A DNA stretch of 64,000 nucleotides from Parafannyhessea umbonata (GTDB taxonomy: Bacteria; Actinomycetota; Coriobacteriia; Coriobacteriales; Atopobiaceae), in contig NZ_LT629759.1 of the NCBI RefSeq assembly GCF_900105025.1, forward strand, positions 62,001 to 126,000, written 5' to 3'. A program made the position numbers and the translations under genes. Of the stretch, positions 7,834 to 17,089 are shown piece by piece (position 1 is the first letter of the stretch; each line of letters starts with the position of its first letter). The notes under the pieces were generated by a model. The model was not told the origin of the DNA. It saw nothing but the letters and a program-made list of their open reading frames with translations, and searched no databases.

Positions 7834-9057
7834 ATGGAGGTTATCGACCGTCTGCTTGAGTACGTAGCGGTCAAGACGCCGAGCGACGAGGACAACGACT
7901 CCGCATGTCCCAGCAGCAAGGAGCAGTTCGAGCTTGCGAATCTGCTGGCGGAGGAGCTGCGCGAGCTGGGCGTCAAGGACGTCGTGGTGAGCGAGAAGTG
8001 CTTTGTATACGCGAAGGTGCCCGCGACCGTCGGCTGCGAGGGCACGCGCAAGCTGGGGCTCATCGCGCACATGGACACCGTGTCGCAGTTCTGCGACGGG
8101 AAGATCACGCCGGTGCTGCATGAGGACTACGACGGGTGCGACCTCGCACTGGGTACGAGCGGCCGCACGCTTTCCGTGAGGGACTTCCCGCGCCTGGCGG
8201 AGCTCAAAGGTCGCACGCTGCTCACGAGCGACGGCACCACGATTCTGGGCGTGGACGACAAGGCGGGCATAGCGGAGATCATGGGTGCGCTCGAGCGCGT
8301 GCTTAGCGACGGCACGCCGCATGGCGAGCTTCGCATTGCGTTCACCCCGGACGAGGAGATCGGCACCGGCGCTGGCAACTTCGACGTGGAGTACTTCGAC
8401 GCGGACGTCGCCTACACCATGGACGGAGACGCCGAGGGCGAGATCCAGTACCAGAACTTCAACGCGTGCGAGGCGGACTTCGAGGTCAGGGGCGTGAGTG
8501 TGCACCCGGGTTCTGCAAAGGGAATCATGGTGAACGCCATGCAGGTGTGCTGCGACATCAACAACATGCTCCCGACGCTGGAGGCTCCGCGCTACACGGA
8601 GGGCTACGAGGGCTTCTACCACCTGCTCGAGATTCACGGTGACGAGTCTGCCGGCGGCATGTCCTACATCGTGCGCGACTTTGACGCGGCGTCGTTCGAG
8701 TGCCGCAAGCAGACGCTCGGGCACATCGCGAAGGTCATGAACGAGCGCTGGGGCGAGGGCACCGTGACGCTTCGCATCAAGGACGAGTACCAGAACATGG
8801 AAAGCGTGATCGAGGGCTGCATGTTCGCCATCGACAACGCAAAGCTCGCGTGCGAGCGCGCCGGCGTCGTGCCCAAGGTCACGCCCATCCGCGGCGGCAC
8901 CGACGGCTGCCAGCTGTCGTTCCGTGGGCTGCCGTGCCCGAACCTGGGTACCGGCGGCGACGGCTACCACGGGCCATACGAGCACGCGACGGTCGAGGGC
9001 ATCAACGCGGCGACTGACGTCGTGGTGGAACTGATCAAGGTCTACGCCGGGGCCTAG
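7834..9057 (+). CDS. pepT: peptidase T (tripeptide aminopeptidase, M20B)
   Basis: From ATG 7834 (AAGAGGGAGG just upstream) the protein is 407 residues, matching E. coli PepT (408). A TTG 30 bases earlier is in frame but lacks a ribosome binding site. Zinc-site motifs of M20 peptidases are present: LIAHMDTVSQF (His79, Asp81), VDDKAGIAEIM, and DEEIGTGAGNFD with the catalytic Glu pair. A late RGGTDGCQLSFRGLPCPNLGTGG supplies the remaining ligands. It removes N-terminal residues from tripeptides in the cytoplasm. The following carrier gene suggests peptide or amino-acid use. Confidence 0.94.
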   Translation: MEVIDRLLEYVAVKTPSDEDNDSACPSSKEQFELANLLAEELRELGVKDVVVSEKCFVYAKVPATVGCEGTRKLGLIAHMDTVSQFCDGKITPVLHEDYDGCDLALGTSGRTLSVRDFPRLAELKGRTLLTSDGTTILGVDDKAGIAEIMGALERVLSDGTPHGELRIAFTPDEEIGTGAGNFDVEYFDADVAYTMDGDAEGEIQYQNFNACEADFEVRGVSVHPGSAKGIMVNAMQVCCDINNMLPTLEAPRYTEGYEGFYHLLEIHGDESAGGMSYIVRDFDAASFECRKQTLGHIAKVMNERWGEGTVTLRIKDEYQNMESVIEGCMFAIDNAKLACERAGVVPKVTPIRGGTDGCQLSFRGLPCPNLGTGGDGYHGPYEHATVEGINAATDVVVELIKVYAGA

Positions 9058-9077
9058 GCGAGAAGATCTTCTCGCCT
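9056..9077. promoter_or_regulatory. perfect 22-bp palindrome between pepT and the carrier gene
   Basis: AGGCGAGAAGA (9056-9066) is followed directly by its exact complement TCTTCTCGCCT (9067-9077); the first two bases belong to the pepT TAG stop. No T-run follows, so it looks more like an operator or processing site than a terminator. Half-copies of the motif recur at other gene boundaries in the window. Confidence 0.6.
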
Positions 9078-9111
9078 GGCGCTTTGTCAACAACGTGAAA
9101 GGAAGTCAATC

Positions 9112-10656
9112 GTGGCAGAGGAAATCGCCGCCGATACGGCGGCAGCAAAGCCGGGGAAGAGGCACAAGCTGCACTTCCCGACGGCCATCACCGTGCTGTA
9201 TATCGTCATGCTGTTTGCGGCGGCGCTCACCTACATCGTGCCCGCCGGCGAGTACTCCAAGCTCACGTACGACGCGAGCCAGGACAAGTTCGTGGTGACG
9301 AAGCCGGACGAGAGCACGAAGCTCATGCCGCCCACGCAGAAGACCCTCGACAAGCTGGGCGTCTCCGGCAAGCTCGAGAACTTCAGGAACGGCTCGATAT
9401 CGAAGCCCATCGCCATCCCTGGCACGTACGAGCGCGTGACGCAGGCGCCACAGGGCGTGGCCGAGTTTCTGCTCGCGCCGATCCAGGGCGTGTACGACAC
9501 GATCGACATCATCCTGTTCGTGTTCCTGCTTGGCGGATGCATCGGCGTGCTCAACTACATGGGCGCCTTGAACTCCGCCGTCGCCGCGCTGTCGCGCATC
9601 ACGCACGGCCGCGAGTACCTGCTCATCATTATACTTTCTCTTTTGATGGTTATCGGCGGCACCACGTTTGGCCTGGGCGAGGAGACCATCGCCCTGTATC
9701 CCATCCTCATGCCGGTGTTCATCGCGGCCGGCTACGACGCCATGACGTGCATCGCCGTCATCTTCGTGGGCGCGTCCGTTGGTACCATGTACTCCACCAT
9801 CAACCCGTTTGCCACGGGCGTCGCCACCAAGGCGGCCGGCATCGCCATGTCCGACGGCATGAGCTGGCGTTTCGTCGCGCTCGTCGTCGGCACGGTCATG
9901 GCGGTTGCGTACATCATGGTGTACGCGCACCGGGTGCGCCTGGACCCCTCCAAGTCCGTCTGCTACGACATGAAGGAGAAGATCGAGAAGCGCTGGGGGC
10001 AGCAGGGCGACCAGATCGAGTTCACCTGGCACATGAAGCTCTCGCTCGCGGCTTTTGGCCTCGCGTTCGTGGTGCTGGTGTACGGCATCGTCGCGTACCA
10101 GTGGTGGTTCGACTACATGACGGCCGTGTTCCTGGCATGCTCCATCGTCCTCGCGTTCACCTCCGGGCTCGAGGAGGAGGTGTTCTTCGACAAGTACATT
10201 GGCGGTTGTGGCGACCTCATGAGCGTCGCGCTCGTCGTGGGCGTTGCGCGTGCGGTCAACATCCTGCTGGAGAACGGCCTCATCTCCGACACCATCCTGC
10301 ACTTCTTCTCGGGCACCGTCACGGGCATGGGGCCGGTCCTCTTCATCCTCGTGATGCTCGTGGTCTACATCATCCTGGGCTTCTTCATCAACTCGTCCTC
10401 CGGCCTCGCCGTGCTGTCGATCCCCATCATGGCGCCGCTCGGCGACGCCGTGGGCGTCTCGCGCGCCGCGGTTATCGCCGCGTACAACTACGGTCAGGGC
10501 CTCATCTCGTACATCACGCCCACCGGTCTGATCCTGGCGTCGCTCGCGATGGTGGACGTCCCGTTCAGCCGCTGGCTCAAGTTCGTCAACCCGCTGCTGA
10601 TCGCCACGATCGCGCTGAACGCGCTGCTTCTGGTGGCGCAGGTGCTCATAGGGTAG
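9112..10656 (+). CDS. YfcC family carrier (putative basic amino acid antiporter)
   Basis: This 514-residue membrane protein of the YfcC/DcuC-like group starts at GTG 9112 after AAAGGAAG. It has an N-terminal helix (FPTAITVLYIVMLFAAALTY), a long extracellular loop, then about eleven further helices. The family-typical segments GGTTFGLGEETIALYPILMP (180-199) and FINSSSGLAVLSIPIMAPLGD are present. Family members are annotated as arginine/ornithine or C4-dicarboxylate carriers, but substrates are poorly established. Being downstream of pepT suggests it moves amino acids or short peptides linked to that peptidase. Confidence 0.85.
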   Translation: MAEEIAADTAAAKPGKRHKLHFPTAITVLYIVMLFAAALTYIVPAGEYSKLTYDASQDKFVVTKPDESTKLMPPTQKTLDKLGVSGKLENFRNGSISKPIAIPGTYERVTQAPQGVAEFLLAPIQGVYDTIDIILFVFLLGGCIGVLNYMGALNSAVAALSRITHGREYLLIIILSLLMVIGGTTFGLGEETIALYPILMPVFIAAGYDAMTCIAVIFVGASVGTMYSTINPFATGVATKAAGIAMSDGMSWRFVALVVGTVMAVAYIMVYAHRVRLDPSKSVCYDMKEKIEKRWGQQGDQIEFTWHMKLSLAAFGLAFVVLVYGIVAYQWWFDYMTAVFLACSIVLAFTSGLEEEVFFDKYIGGCGDLMSVALVVGVARAVNILLENGLISDTILHFFSGTVTGMGPVLFILVMLVVYIILGFFINSSSGLAVLSIPIMAPLGDAVGVSRAAVIAAYNYGQGLISYITPTGLILASLAMVDVPFSRWLKFVNPLLIATIALNALLLVAQVLIG

Positions 10657-10682
10657 GGAAGCGGCACATACGCAAAGGTACT

Positions 10683-10720
10683 GGGGCGGGTCCGTCGCAT
10701 CGGCGCGGGTCCGCCCCTTG
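10683..10720 (+). terminator. probable terminator after the YfcC-family gene
   Basis: GGGGCGG (10683-10689) pairs with CCGCCCC (10711-10717), followed by TTGCGTGT. The stem is short and the T-run poor, so this is a weak call. Confidence 0.4.
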
Positions 10721-10770
10721 CGTGTACGGGGTCATGCGCCGCGGACGTGGGCCACCGTCCGCTCCTGCGG

Positions 10771-11310
10771 CTAGTGGCCGGCCACGCTCGGGATGTCCTG
10801 CAGCTCAAAGCGGTAGCGCTGCTTCGCATTGGGGTACTTCTCGCGGTCCACGGCAGAAAGAAACAGCTTCTTCGGTCGCGCCCACAGCGAGCCGTCGCCG
10901 TACAGCTTGCGATAGATCACAAGCTCCTCGCCGGTCTCGGAGTGGCGCGCCACGTCCTCCACCAGGTAGTAGTCACCCTTGAAATGCCGGTACACGCCCC
11001 CGCGGCGAATCTCGCGGACGCCGCCTTGCTCCGCGGAGCGGGCGCCGGGCGAGAAGGGCGCAGCCGCGGCGCAGGCGGCCGCGGCGGAACCTCCGGGGGT
11101 GGCACCGGCCTTGGCCATGTCCTTCTCCGCCTGCCCAGCGAGCAGCCTCTTCACGAGCTTTTTCGCCGCGGGCTTGCACTTGCCGCATTTGCTGCCGGCA
11201 CCCGTTGCCTTGCGCACCTGCTTGAGGCTGGTGGCGCCGTCGGCTATCGCCTTGCGGATGTCTTCCTCGGTCACGTGCCTGCACGGGCAGACGTACTTCG
11301 AGCCGGCCAT
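10771..11310 (-). CDS. BFD-like [2Fe-2S] domain fused to DUF1653
   Basis: The start is ATG 11310, preceded by AGGAGGG, giving 179 residues. The N-terminal domain has CPC at 8-10 and CGKC at 42-45, that is C-x-C-x31-C-x2-C, the ligand pattern of bacterioferritin-associated ferredoxin-like [2Fe-2S] domains. An Ala/Gly linker (about 70-90) follows. The C-terminal part, from [18 protein letters not shown] to the end, is a DUF1653 domain (typical GxYRHFKG-Y and [11 protein letters not shown] features). DUF1653 usually stands alone. No partner gene (bacterioferritin, nitrite reductase) is adjacent; redox sensing or electron transfer is plausible but unproven. Confidence 0.8.
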   Translation of the reverse strand: MAGSKYVCPCRHVTEEDIRKAIADGATSLKQVRKATGAGSKCGKCKPAAKKLVKRLLAGQAEKDMAKAGATPGGSAAAACAAAAPFSPGARSAEQGGVREIRRGGVYRHFKGDYYLVEDVARHSETGEELVIYRKLYGDGSLWARPKKLFLSAVDREKYPNAKQRYRFELQDIPSVAGH

Positions 11311-11424
11311 GCACCCTCCTGTCAACGCGCGTTTTCGCACCATGGTACGCGACTTTCGCGCGCGAGGGGAGCCCGTGAGGAGAGTCTGGCCTTCACAGCG
11401 GCCGACCCATGCGTCTGGTCGTGC

Positions 11425-11622
11425 CTAGCGTGTCTTCGCGGGACCGTTCGTCGCCGCAAACAAGGCGATCGCAAGTCCTACGCTCACCCAGGGAACCGCT
11501 GCGTCCCAGAAGTCCTTCAGACTTCCGCCGACCGAGTTCGCGACGGCGCACATGAACCCAATCGCAAAAAGGCAGACGATTGCAACCTGCGTCGCCCTCC
11601 TGTAGTCCGTCCGCGTGTCCAT
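11425..11622 (-). CDS. small two-helix membrane protein, unknown function
   Basis: Starting at ATG 11622 after GGAGGT the product is 65 residues. It has a short charged N-terminus (MDTRTDYRRATQ) and two hydrophobic segments, about residues 13-30 and 42-58, with a polar turn between. It stands alone between the BFD/DUF1653 gene and the divergent release-factor-like gene. No family is recognised. Confidence 0.55.
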   Translation of the reverse strand: MDTRTDYRRATQVAIVCLFAIGFMCAVANSVGGSLKDFWDAAVPWVSVGLAIALFAATNGPAKTR

Positions 11623-11878
11623 GGTGACCTCCGTCCCGGAGCGAGGTGCTTGGGAACGGCTCTGCCCAAAGTGCCGCGCCCTGGCGTCGTGGGACAATGC
11701 GACGCCTTCAGGCTACACGGCAACACGGGAGCCTGGGTCATCCCAGAGTAAGCATATGGTCAGGTCCTTTTACCGCGCGGGGCGTAGGGATTTGCTGACT
11801 CAACCAGTCCCATCCCCTAGGTCGGGAGCGAGCCGCAATGGCTTGCCCCCGACCATCGTGATGTCGTAAGGTGAGCAC

Positions 11879-12256
11879 ATGCGGAATGACCTTACATACG
11901 ACGACTACGCGCGCTTCTTGCGCCTGCCCGCGGACGAGCTGGCTCGGCAGTGTCGCGCGGAGGCGTTTCATGCATCGGGCCCGGGCGGCCAGGGCGTGAA
12001 CACGGCGGACTCCGCGGTGCGCATGCGACATGTTCCCACGGGCATCACCGTGGTCAGCCGCGAGTCGCGCAGCCAGCTGCAAAACCGCGAGCGTTGCCTG
12101 CAGAAGATTCGCGCGGAGCTCGCCCGACGCGCACGCAAGCCAAAGACCCGGCATGCGACTAAGCCCACGCGCGCCTCTGTCCGCAGGCGTCTGGACGAGA
12201 AGAGCAGGCATTCCCAGCTGAAGCGCATGCGGCGCCGGCCCGGGATGGACGAGTAG
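11879..12256 (+). CDS. ArfB-like ribosome rescue factor (RF-1 domain, GGQ)
   Basis: This 125-residue protein carries the peptide-release motif GPGGQGVN with GGQ at 36-38, then the RF-1 domain pattern [12 protein letters not shown]. It has a long, strongly basic tail (residues 82-121), which in ArfB/YaeJ enters the mRNA channel of stalled ribosomes. It lacks the stop-codon recognition domains of RF1/RF2. The expected role is hydrolysis of peptidyl-tRNA on ribosomes that ran off damaged mRNA. AAGGTGA lies before the ATG. The gene is monocistronic. Confidence 0.88.
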   Translation: MRNDLTYDDYARFLRLPADELARQCRAEAFHASGPGGQGVNTADSAVRMRHVPTGITVVSRESRSQLQNRERCLQKIRAELARRARKPKTRHATKPTRASVRRRLDEKSRHSQLKRMRRRPGMDE

Positions 12257-12303
12257 CAGGCACCCACGAGGCGCGCCCGCCGCCGCGCCGCACGCCGTGG
12301 CCC

Positions 12304-13146
12304 TCACTTGACGTCGAACTCCCTCAGCAGCGCGCCCAGCCTCGCCTCGTCGCCGAGCGCGTCCGCGAGCTCCCCCGCGCGGCCCGCGCCCTCGAGCGCC
12401 CGCGCGAGCCTCGCGAGCTGCTCGTCGCGCCTCCTCGCTCCGATGGCCTCGCCCTCCGCAAGTCCCGACGCGCGGCCCTCGTCCATGGCGTCGGCAATCT
12501 CGTCGCGGTACTTCTCGGACCAGAGCATCCTGTACCTCCTCCACTGGGGGTTGTCGCGAACCCCTCGGACCGCGTCGTCCACGCTCCTGACGTAGTCGCT
12601 TTCGATAACAGTATCATTCGAGAGATAGCGCAGGAAGGCGTCAAATTCGTCGCCGTAGTCACCGCGCGTGCCCGCCGCGTTCACGAACACGATGCTGGTT
12701 CCGTCGTCCATGGGCTGCCCGTCCTGCGCGCAGGTCCGCATGAAGTCGTAGCGCTTCCAACCTCGGCCAAACGGGTCGTTCGCGCAGATGAAGATTACGA
12801 TCGCGTCGCCGGCGTCCTCGAAGCGCTGTCCACGGTCAAGCATGTTCGCATCCACGAGCGTGAGGTACCGACGCGCGCGCCTGGCGATGCCGGGAGTGGC
12901 GACGTTCTGCATCTCGACGTCGTACTCGTTGCCGGCGCCGTCCCGCACCAGCAGGTCGACGATGCCCGCGCGCGAGAGCGGACCCGCGTCCAAAAGCCCC
13001 TGGCGCTCCACGAACTCGATCTTCTCGACCTGTATGCCCAGCAACAGCTCTATGAGGCCTTGGCACAGGTTCGGGTCCTGGAACACCGTGCCAAACATCA
13101 GGTCGTCCGTGATTCCCAGCCTGTCAAAGTCGATATCGCCGCGCAT
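12304..13146 (-). CDS. Rpn family PD-(D/E)XK nuclease
   Basis: This 280-residue protein begins with the typical Rpn/YhgA start (ITDDLMFGTVFQDPNLCQGLIELLLGI). It has a nuclease core with Asp in GIVDLLVRD and Glu-x-Gln in YDVEMQN (about 78-83). The family promotes RecA-independent recombination and includes phage-defence members. The C-terminal 65 residues are Ala/Glu/Arg-rich and helical. AGGGAGG precedes the ATG. It stands alone, convergent with the release-factor-like gene, with no transposase terminal repeats seen, so it is annotated as nuclease rather than transposase. Confidence 0.85.
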   Translation of the reverse strand: MRGDIDFDRLGITDDLMFGTVFQDPNLCQGLIELLLGIQVEKIEFVERQGLLDAGPLSRAGIVDLLVRDGAGNEYDVEMQNVATPGIARRARRYLTLVDANMLDRGQRFEDAGDAIVIFICANDPFGRGWKRYDFMRTCAQDGQPMDDGTSIVFVNAAGTRGDYGDEFDAFLRYLSNDTVIESDYVRSVDDAVRGVRDNPQWRRYRMLWSEKYRDEIADAMDEGRASGLAEGEAIGARRRDEQLARLARALEGAGRAGELADALGDEARLGALLREFDVK

Positions 13147-13304
13147 CGTACACCAGCCTCCCTCGTCACAGAGTCAAACGGTGAGGCCACATGATACTCG
13201 GGGGCACTTGCAGATATTTCACTTTTATATGGCAGGACTCTTATATTGCAGAGGCCTTTACCCACGGAACCCCTGTCCCGCCATGCGGTGGCGCAAACTC
13301 GTGC

Positions 13305-13958
<654 letters not shown>

Positions 13959-14135
13959 GCGATGCCCCTCCTCGTCTCGTCCTGCGCACATCCTGCGCAT
14001 GGCCTGCGCACCGTGCGAAAACAGGATAGCGCACGACTGGTGCCGCGGTGGGGGAGGTGCGATGGGAAGGACGTGACGGTCGGGATGCCCGGGATGGCCG
14101 GGATGCCACGCCCTTCTCGCCCAGCGCCTCTTGTG

Positions 14136-14157
14136 TAGATATTTAGGCAAATATCTA
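14136..14157. promoter_or_regulatory. operator palindrome upstream of the SdpR-type repressor gene
   Basis: TAGATATTT (14136-14144) and AAATATCTA (14149-14157) form a perfect 9-bp inverted repeat around AGGC. It is AT-rich within GC-rich DNA and ends 60 bases before the repressor start. ArsR-type regulators bind such palindromes, so this is the likely autoregulatory operator. A -35-like TTGTGT (14131) overlaps its left end. Confidence 0.75.
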
Positions 14158-14217
14158 AATACAGGGGAGAAGAACGTGCCCTCGGGGTAGCATCTTGGTG
14201 ACGAAAGGAGGGGTGCC

Positions 14218-14508
14218 ATGGTGGGTGACGCGTTCAAGGCGCTGGGAGACCCGACGCGCCGGCGCATCCTGGAGCTTCTTGCGGACGGAGACCTCACGGC
14301 CGGGCAGATTGCCGACAACTTCGACATATCGAAGCCGTCCGTGAGCAACCACCTGGGGGTGCTGCGGTCGGCGGGGCTCGTGACGAGCCGGCGCAGCGGG
14401 CAGAGCATCATCTATCACCTGAACACGACGGTTTTTCAGGAGCTTATGCAGTGGATCGCGGGGCTGGGCCACGCGTCCGGAAAGGATGGGGGTCATGGTC
14501 GCTCGTGA
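14218..14508 (+). CDS. sdpR: ArsR/SdpR family autorepressor
   Basis: This 96-residue winged-helix protein starts FKALGDPTRRRILELLADGD (residues 6-25). The recognition helix ISKPSVSNHLGVLRSAGLV is followed by the wing SRRSGQSIIYHLNT. No ArsR cysteine metal ligands are seen, which fits the SdpR branch, whose repression is relieved by the membrane partner SdpI. AAAGGAGGGG precedes ATG. It overlaps the SdpI gene by 14 bases, so the two are translationally coupled, as in the B. subtilis sdpRI module. No SdpC toxin gene is nearby. Confidence 0.88.
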   Translation: MVGDAFKALGDPTRRRILELLADGDLTAGQIADNFDISKPSVSNHLGVLRSAGLVTSRRSGQSIIYHLNTTVFQELMQWIAGLGHASGKDGGHGRS

Positions 14509-15208
14509 GCGGAGGGGCGGTCGCGGGGGTCGCGTGCCGCGCTTTGACAGGCGCGTGGTGGTCGTCCTCGTAGCCATCGTGGCGGCAAGCGTCGTGGGGC
14601 ACTTGGTGGTGTACCCGCGCCTTCCGGACGTCGTTCCCACGCATTGGAACGCGGCCGGCGTCGTGGACCAACGCAGCCCGAAGGCGCTGTCCCTTGTGCT
14701 GGACCTGCTGCCGCTCCCGATGGCGGGGCTGTTCTGGCTTGTGCCGCGCATCGACCCAAACGGTGGCAACTTTAGGGACTTTTGGGGCTTCTACCAGGGG
14801 TTTGTGGTGGTGCTGACCGTGTTTGTGTGTGCGCTTTCGTGGATGGCGGACCTGGCGGCGCTTGGGGTGCTTCCCCACGAGGGCTCGGGCTTCGTGGGCA
14901 TCGCGGTGCCGCTGGGCGTGGGGCTGCTGTTTGTCTGGATTGGCAACTACCTGCCGCGCGTGCGGCGCAACCACACGTTTGGCGTCAGGACGTCGTGGGC
15001 GCTCGCGGACGAGCGCACCTGGCAGAAGTCGCAGCGCATGGGCGGCATCACGTTCGTGGTCATGGGGGTTGCGCTCATGGCGCTGGGCCTGTTGTCGCAG
15101 GCCATGCCAGGCGAGGTCGTGTTTGCGGTGCTACTGGCCGTGGTGCTTGGCGGCAGCGGGTGGACGATGCTCTACTCGTATTTGGTGTGGCGCGGCGGGG
15201 ACCGTTAG
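14495..15208 (+). CDS. sdpI: SdpI family membrane protein (DUF1648)
   Basis: This is about 237 residues from ATG 14495 (ATG 14486 is an alternative). The N-terminal DUF1648 helix ends with the characteristic LPDVVPTHWNAAGVVD, and the SdpI signature NHTFGVRTSWALADERTWQKS lies near 160-180. About six membrane helices are predicted. In Bacillus, SdpI gives immunity to the SDP cannibalism peptide and titrates SdpR to the membrane. Here a general envelope-stress or bacteriocin-immunity role is inferred from the paired repressor. Confidence 0.88.
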   Translation: MVARERRGGRGGRVPRFDRRVVVVLVAIVAASVVGHLVVYPRLPDVVPTHWNAAGVVDQRSPKALSLVLDLLPLPMAGLFWLVPRIDPNGGNFRDFWGFYQGFVVVLTVFVCALSWMADLAALGVLPHEGSGFVGIAVPLGVGLLFVWIGNYLPRVRRNHTFGVRTSWALADERTWQKSQRMGGITFVVMGVALMALGLLSQAMPGEVVFAVLLAVVLGGSGWTMLYSYLVWRGGDR

Positions 15209-15238
15209 CTGCGGCGCTGCGGGCGGCGCCAGCTGCGG

Positions 15239-15916
15239 CTACGCGTTCTTCTCGCCCGTCTGCATGCGCCGGATGCGCAGCTCAAGGCGCCGTCCCACCG
15301 CCACGAGCGCCATCACGATAACGTAGTACACCACGGCGATGGCCACGAACGGCTCGAACGCGCGGTAGGTGAGCGCCTGCACGCTCTCTGCCGCGCGCAT
15401 CATGTCCGCAAGGCCGATGGTGGCGACGAGGCTCGAGCTCTTGAGCACGGTGATGACCTCGTTCACGAGCGCGGGCGCCACGGACATGAGCGCCTGTGGC
15501 AGGATGACGTGCACCATCATGGGCACGTAGCGCATGCCGATGGAGCGTGCCGCGTCGTATTGGCCCTGGCTCACGCCCTGGATGCCGCCGCGCAGCGTCT
15601 CGGACACGGTGGCAGAGCCGTTGAGCCCCAGCGTGACGACGGCTGCGGCAAACATCGAAATCTTGTAGCCCGTGATCTGCGGGGTTGCAAAGTATGCAAT
15701 AAACAACAGCACGATGAGCGGGATGCCACGGAAGAGCGACGTATAGAAGTCCAAAATCGCGCGAAGGGGGCGGTTGCCGGCAACCTTGAGCAGAGCAATC
15801 ACGAAGCCCAAGGCAAACGCAAACACAAGTGCGACCGCCGTCACCTCAAGGGTTACGGCGAGGCCGCTCAAAAACATTGGATAGTACGGCTCTATTATCG
15901 AGAAGTTCAGGTCCAT
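15239..15916 (-). CDS. polar amino-acid ABC transporter permease
   Basis: From ATG 15916 (GGAAGG upstream) the product is 225 residues with about five membrane helices. The EAA loop common to His/Glu-type permeases is visible as ETLRGGIQGVSQGQYDAARSIGM. It lies 90 bases downstream of its substrate-binding protein gene on the same strand. No ATP-binding subunit is encoded next to it, so it must share an ATPase from elsewhere. The C-terminus (RRMQTGEKNA) overlaps one of the recurring TTCTCGCC motifs. Confidence 0.92.
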   Translation of the reverse strand: MDLNFSIIEPYYPMFLSGLAVTLEVTAVALVFAFALGFVIALLKVAGNRPLRAILDFYTSLFRGIPLIVLLFIAYFATPQITGYKISMFAAAVVTLGLNGSATVSETLRGGIQGVSQGQYDAARSIGMRYVPMMVHVILPQALMSVAPALVNEVITVLKSSSLVATIGLADMMRAAESVQALTYRAFEPFVAIAVVYYVIVMALVAVGRRLELRIRRMQTGEKNA

Positions 15917-16006
15917 TGGCCCTTCCGCCCGCGGGATGCGCACCTGTCGTCATTGCGTCCGGCCGCCCCACGTGCGGGCGTGACCGGACGCCGTGCGACG
16001 CCTATT

Positions 16007-16921
16007 CTACTTGACGCCCTCGGTCGCGGTGCCGGCGGCGCTCACGTCGTCTCCCCATGCGAAGTCCGCGCCCACGTACTTCTTGATGTGCGCGTCGAGC
16101 GTTCCGTCCTTCAGCATCTTGCCGATCTCCTGGTCGAACGCCTTCACGAACGTGGCACCCTTCGTGGCCATCACGCGGTAGACGCCCACGTAGTCCTGGG
16201 TGTCCTTGCGGTCCAAGAGGCCAAGCACCAGGCCCTTGTTCGCGTCGCGCATAGACTGGCCCTCCGCGCCGTCGCACAGGTACGCGTCGATGCGGCCGGC
16301 AAGGACCTCCTGCAGGCACTGCGTGCCGCCGTCGTAGGTGTGGATGTCGCCGTCTGGCAGCACGGCTTCGACAAACTTGTTCTGCACGGTGCCGGTGGTG
16401 CAGGCGATGCTCTTGCCCTTGAGGTCGTCCACGGAGGTCACGGCCTTTCCGCCCAGGGTGAGCACGCCCACGAGGGGCTCGTAGTAGCCGCGGGTGAAGT
16501 CGAAGGTCTTCTCGCGCTCCTTGTTGGAGGACATCGCCATCGTGAACGACGTGTCGCTCGACTGCACGGACGCGAGCGTCGCGGAGAACTCCTGCGCCTC
16601 GAACTCGTACGTGAAGCCCAGGCGCCGCGCCAGCTCGTCTGCGATCGCGATGTCAAGGCCGACGACCTTCTTCTTGCCGGACTTCGTCTTCTGCACGTAG
16701 CGGTAGGGTGCGAACGCGTCGTCCCCCACGAACGTGAGGTGCTGGCCCGCAAGCGCCTTCTTCGACGTGCTCGCCGCGGAGGCGGACGCGTCGCTGCCGG
16801 AGCCACCGGTGCCGCAGCCGGCGAGCGCTCCCATCATGGTGACGGAGCCCGCGGCCACAAGGCCCAGGAAACCCCTCCTGTCAAGGTCGATGCTGCCGAT
16901 GCCATGTTGCGCGCGCGTCAT
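16007..16921 (-). CDS. amino-acid ABC transporter substrate-binding lipoprotein
   Basis: From ATG 16921 (GGAGGG upstream) the product is 304 residues. The signal region combines a twin-arginine start (DRRGFLGLVAAG, Arg15-Arg16) with a lipobox LAGC at Cys36, so it is a Tat-type lipoprotein candidate. A Ser/Ala-rich linker follows. The mature part has the SBP_bac_3 pattern (VGDDAFAPYRY, GLDIAIADELARRLG, KGKSIACTTGT). It would capture a polar amino acid outside the membrane for the downstream permease. The ligand cannot be read from the sequence. Confidence 0.92.
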   Translation of the reverse strand: MTRAQHGIGSIDLDRRGFLGLVAAGSVTMMGALAGCGTGGSGSDASASAASTSKKALAGQHLTFVGDDAFAPYRYVQKTKSGKKKVVGLDIAIADELARRLGFTYEFEAQEFSATLASVQSSDTSFTMAMSSNKEREKTFDFTRGYYEPLVGVLTLGGKAVTSVDDLKGKSIACTTGTVQNKFVEAVLPDGDIHTYDGGTQCLQEVLAGRIDAYLCDGAEGQSMRDANKGLVLGLLDRKDTQDYVGVYRVMATKGATFVKAFDQEIGKMLKDGTLDAHIKKYVGADFAWGDDVSAAGTATEGVK

Positions 16922-17089
16922 GAAACCCTCCAAACTGGTGCGAATGCCGATGCACGGCCATTGTAGGCATCGGCTTGCAGATACATATTCCTACCATAAA
17001 GATGGGATATTACTTGTAACATTGCGGAGGCGCCACCGCGGCGGAGCCGCACCGTCCGGCATGCCACCGCCCCCATGGGCCTGCCGCCA

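Noticed and set aside
12304-13146. Transposase of an insertion sequence
   Set aside because: The gene belongs to the Rpn nuclease family; no terminal inverted repeats or target duplications were seen around it.
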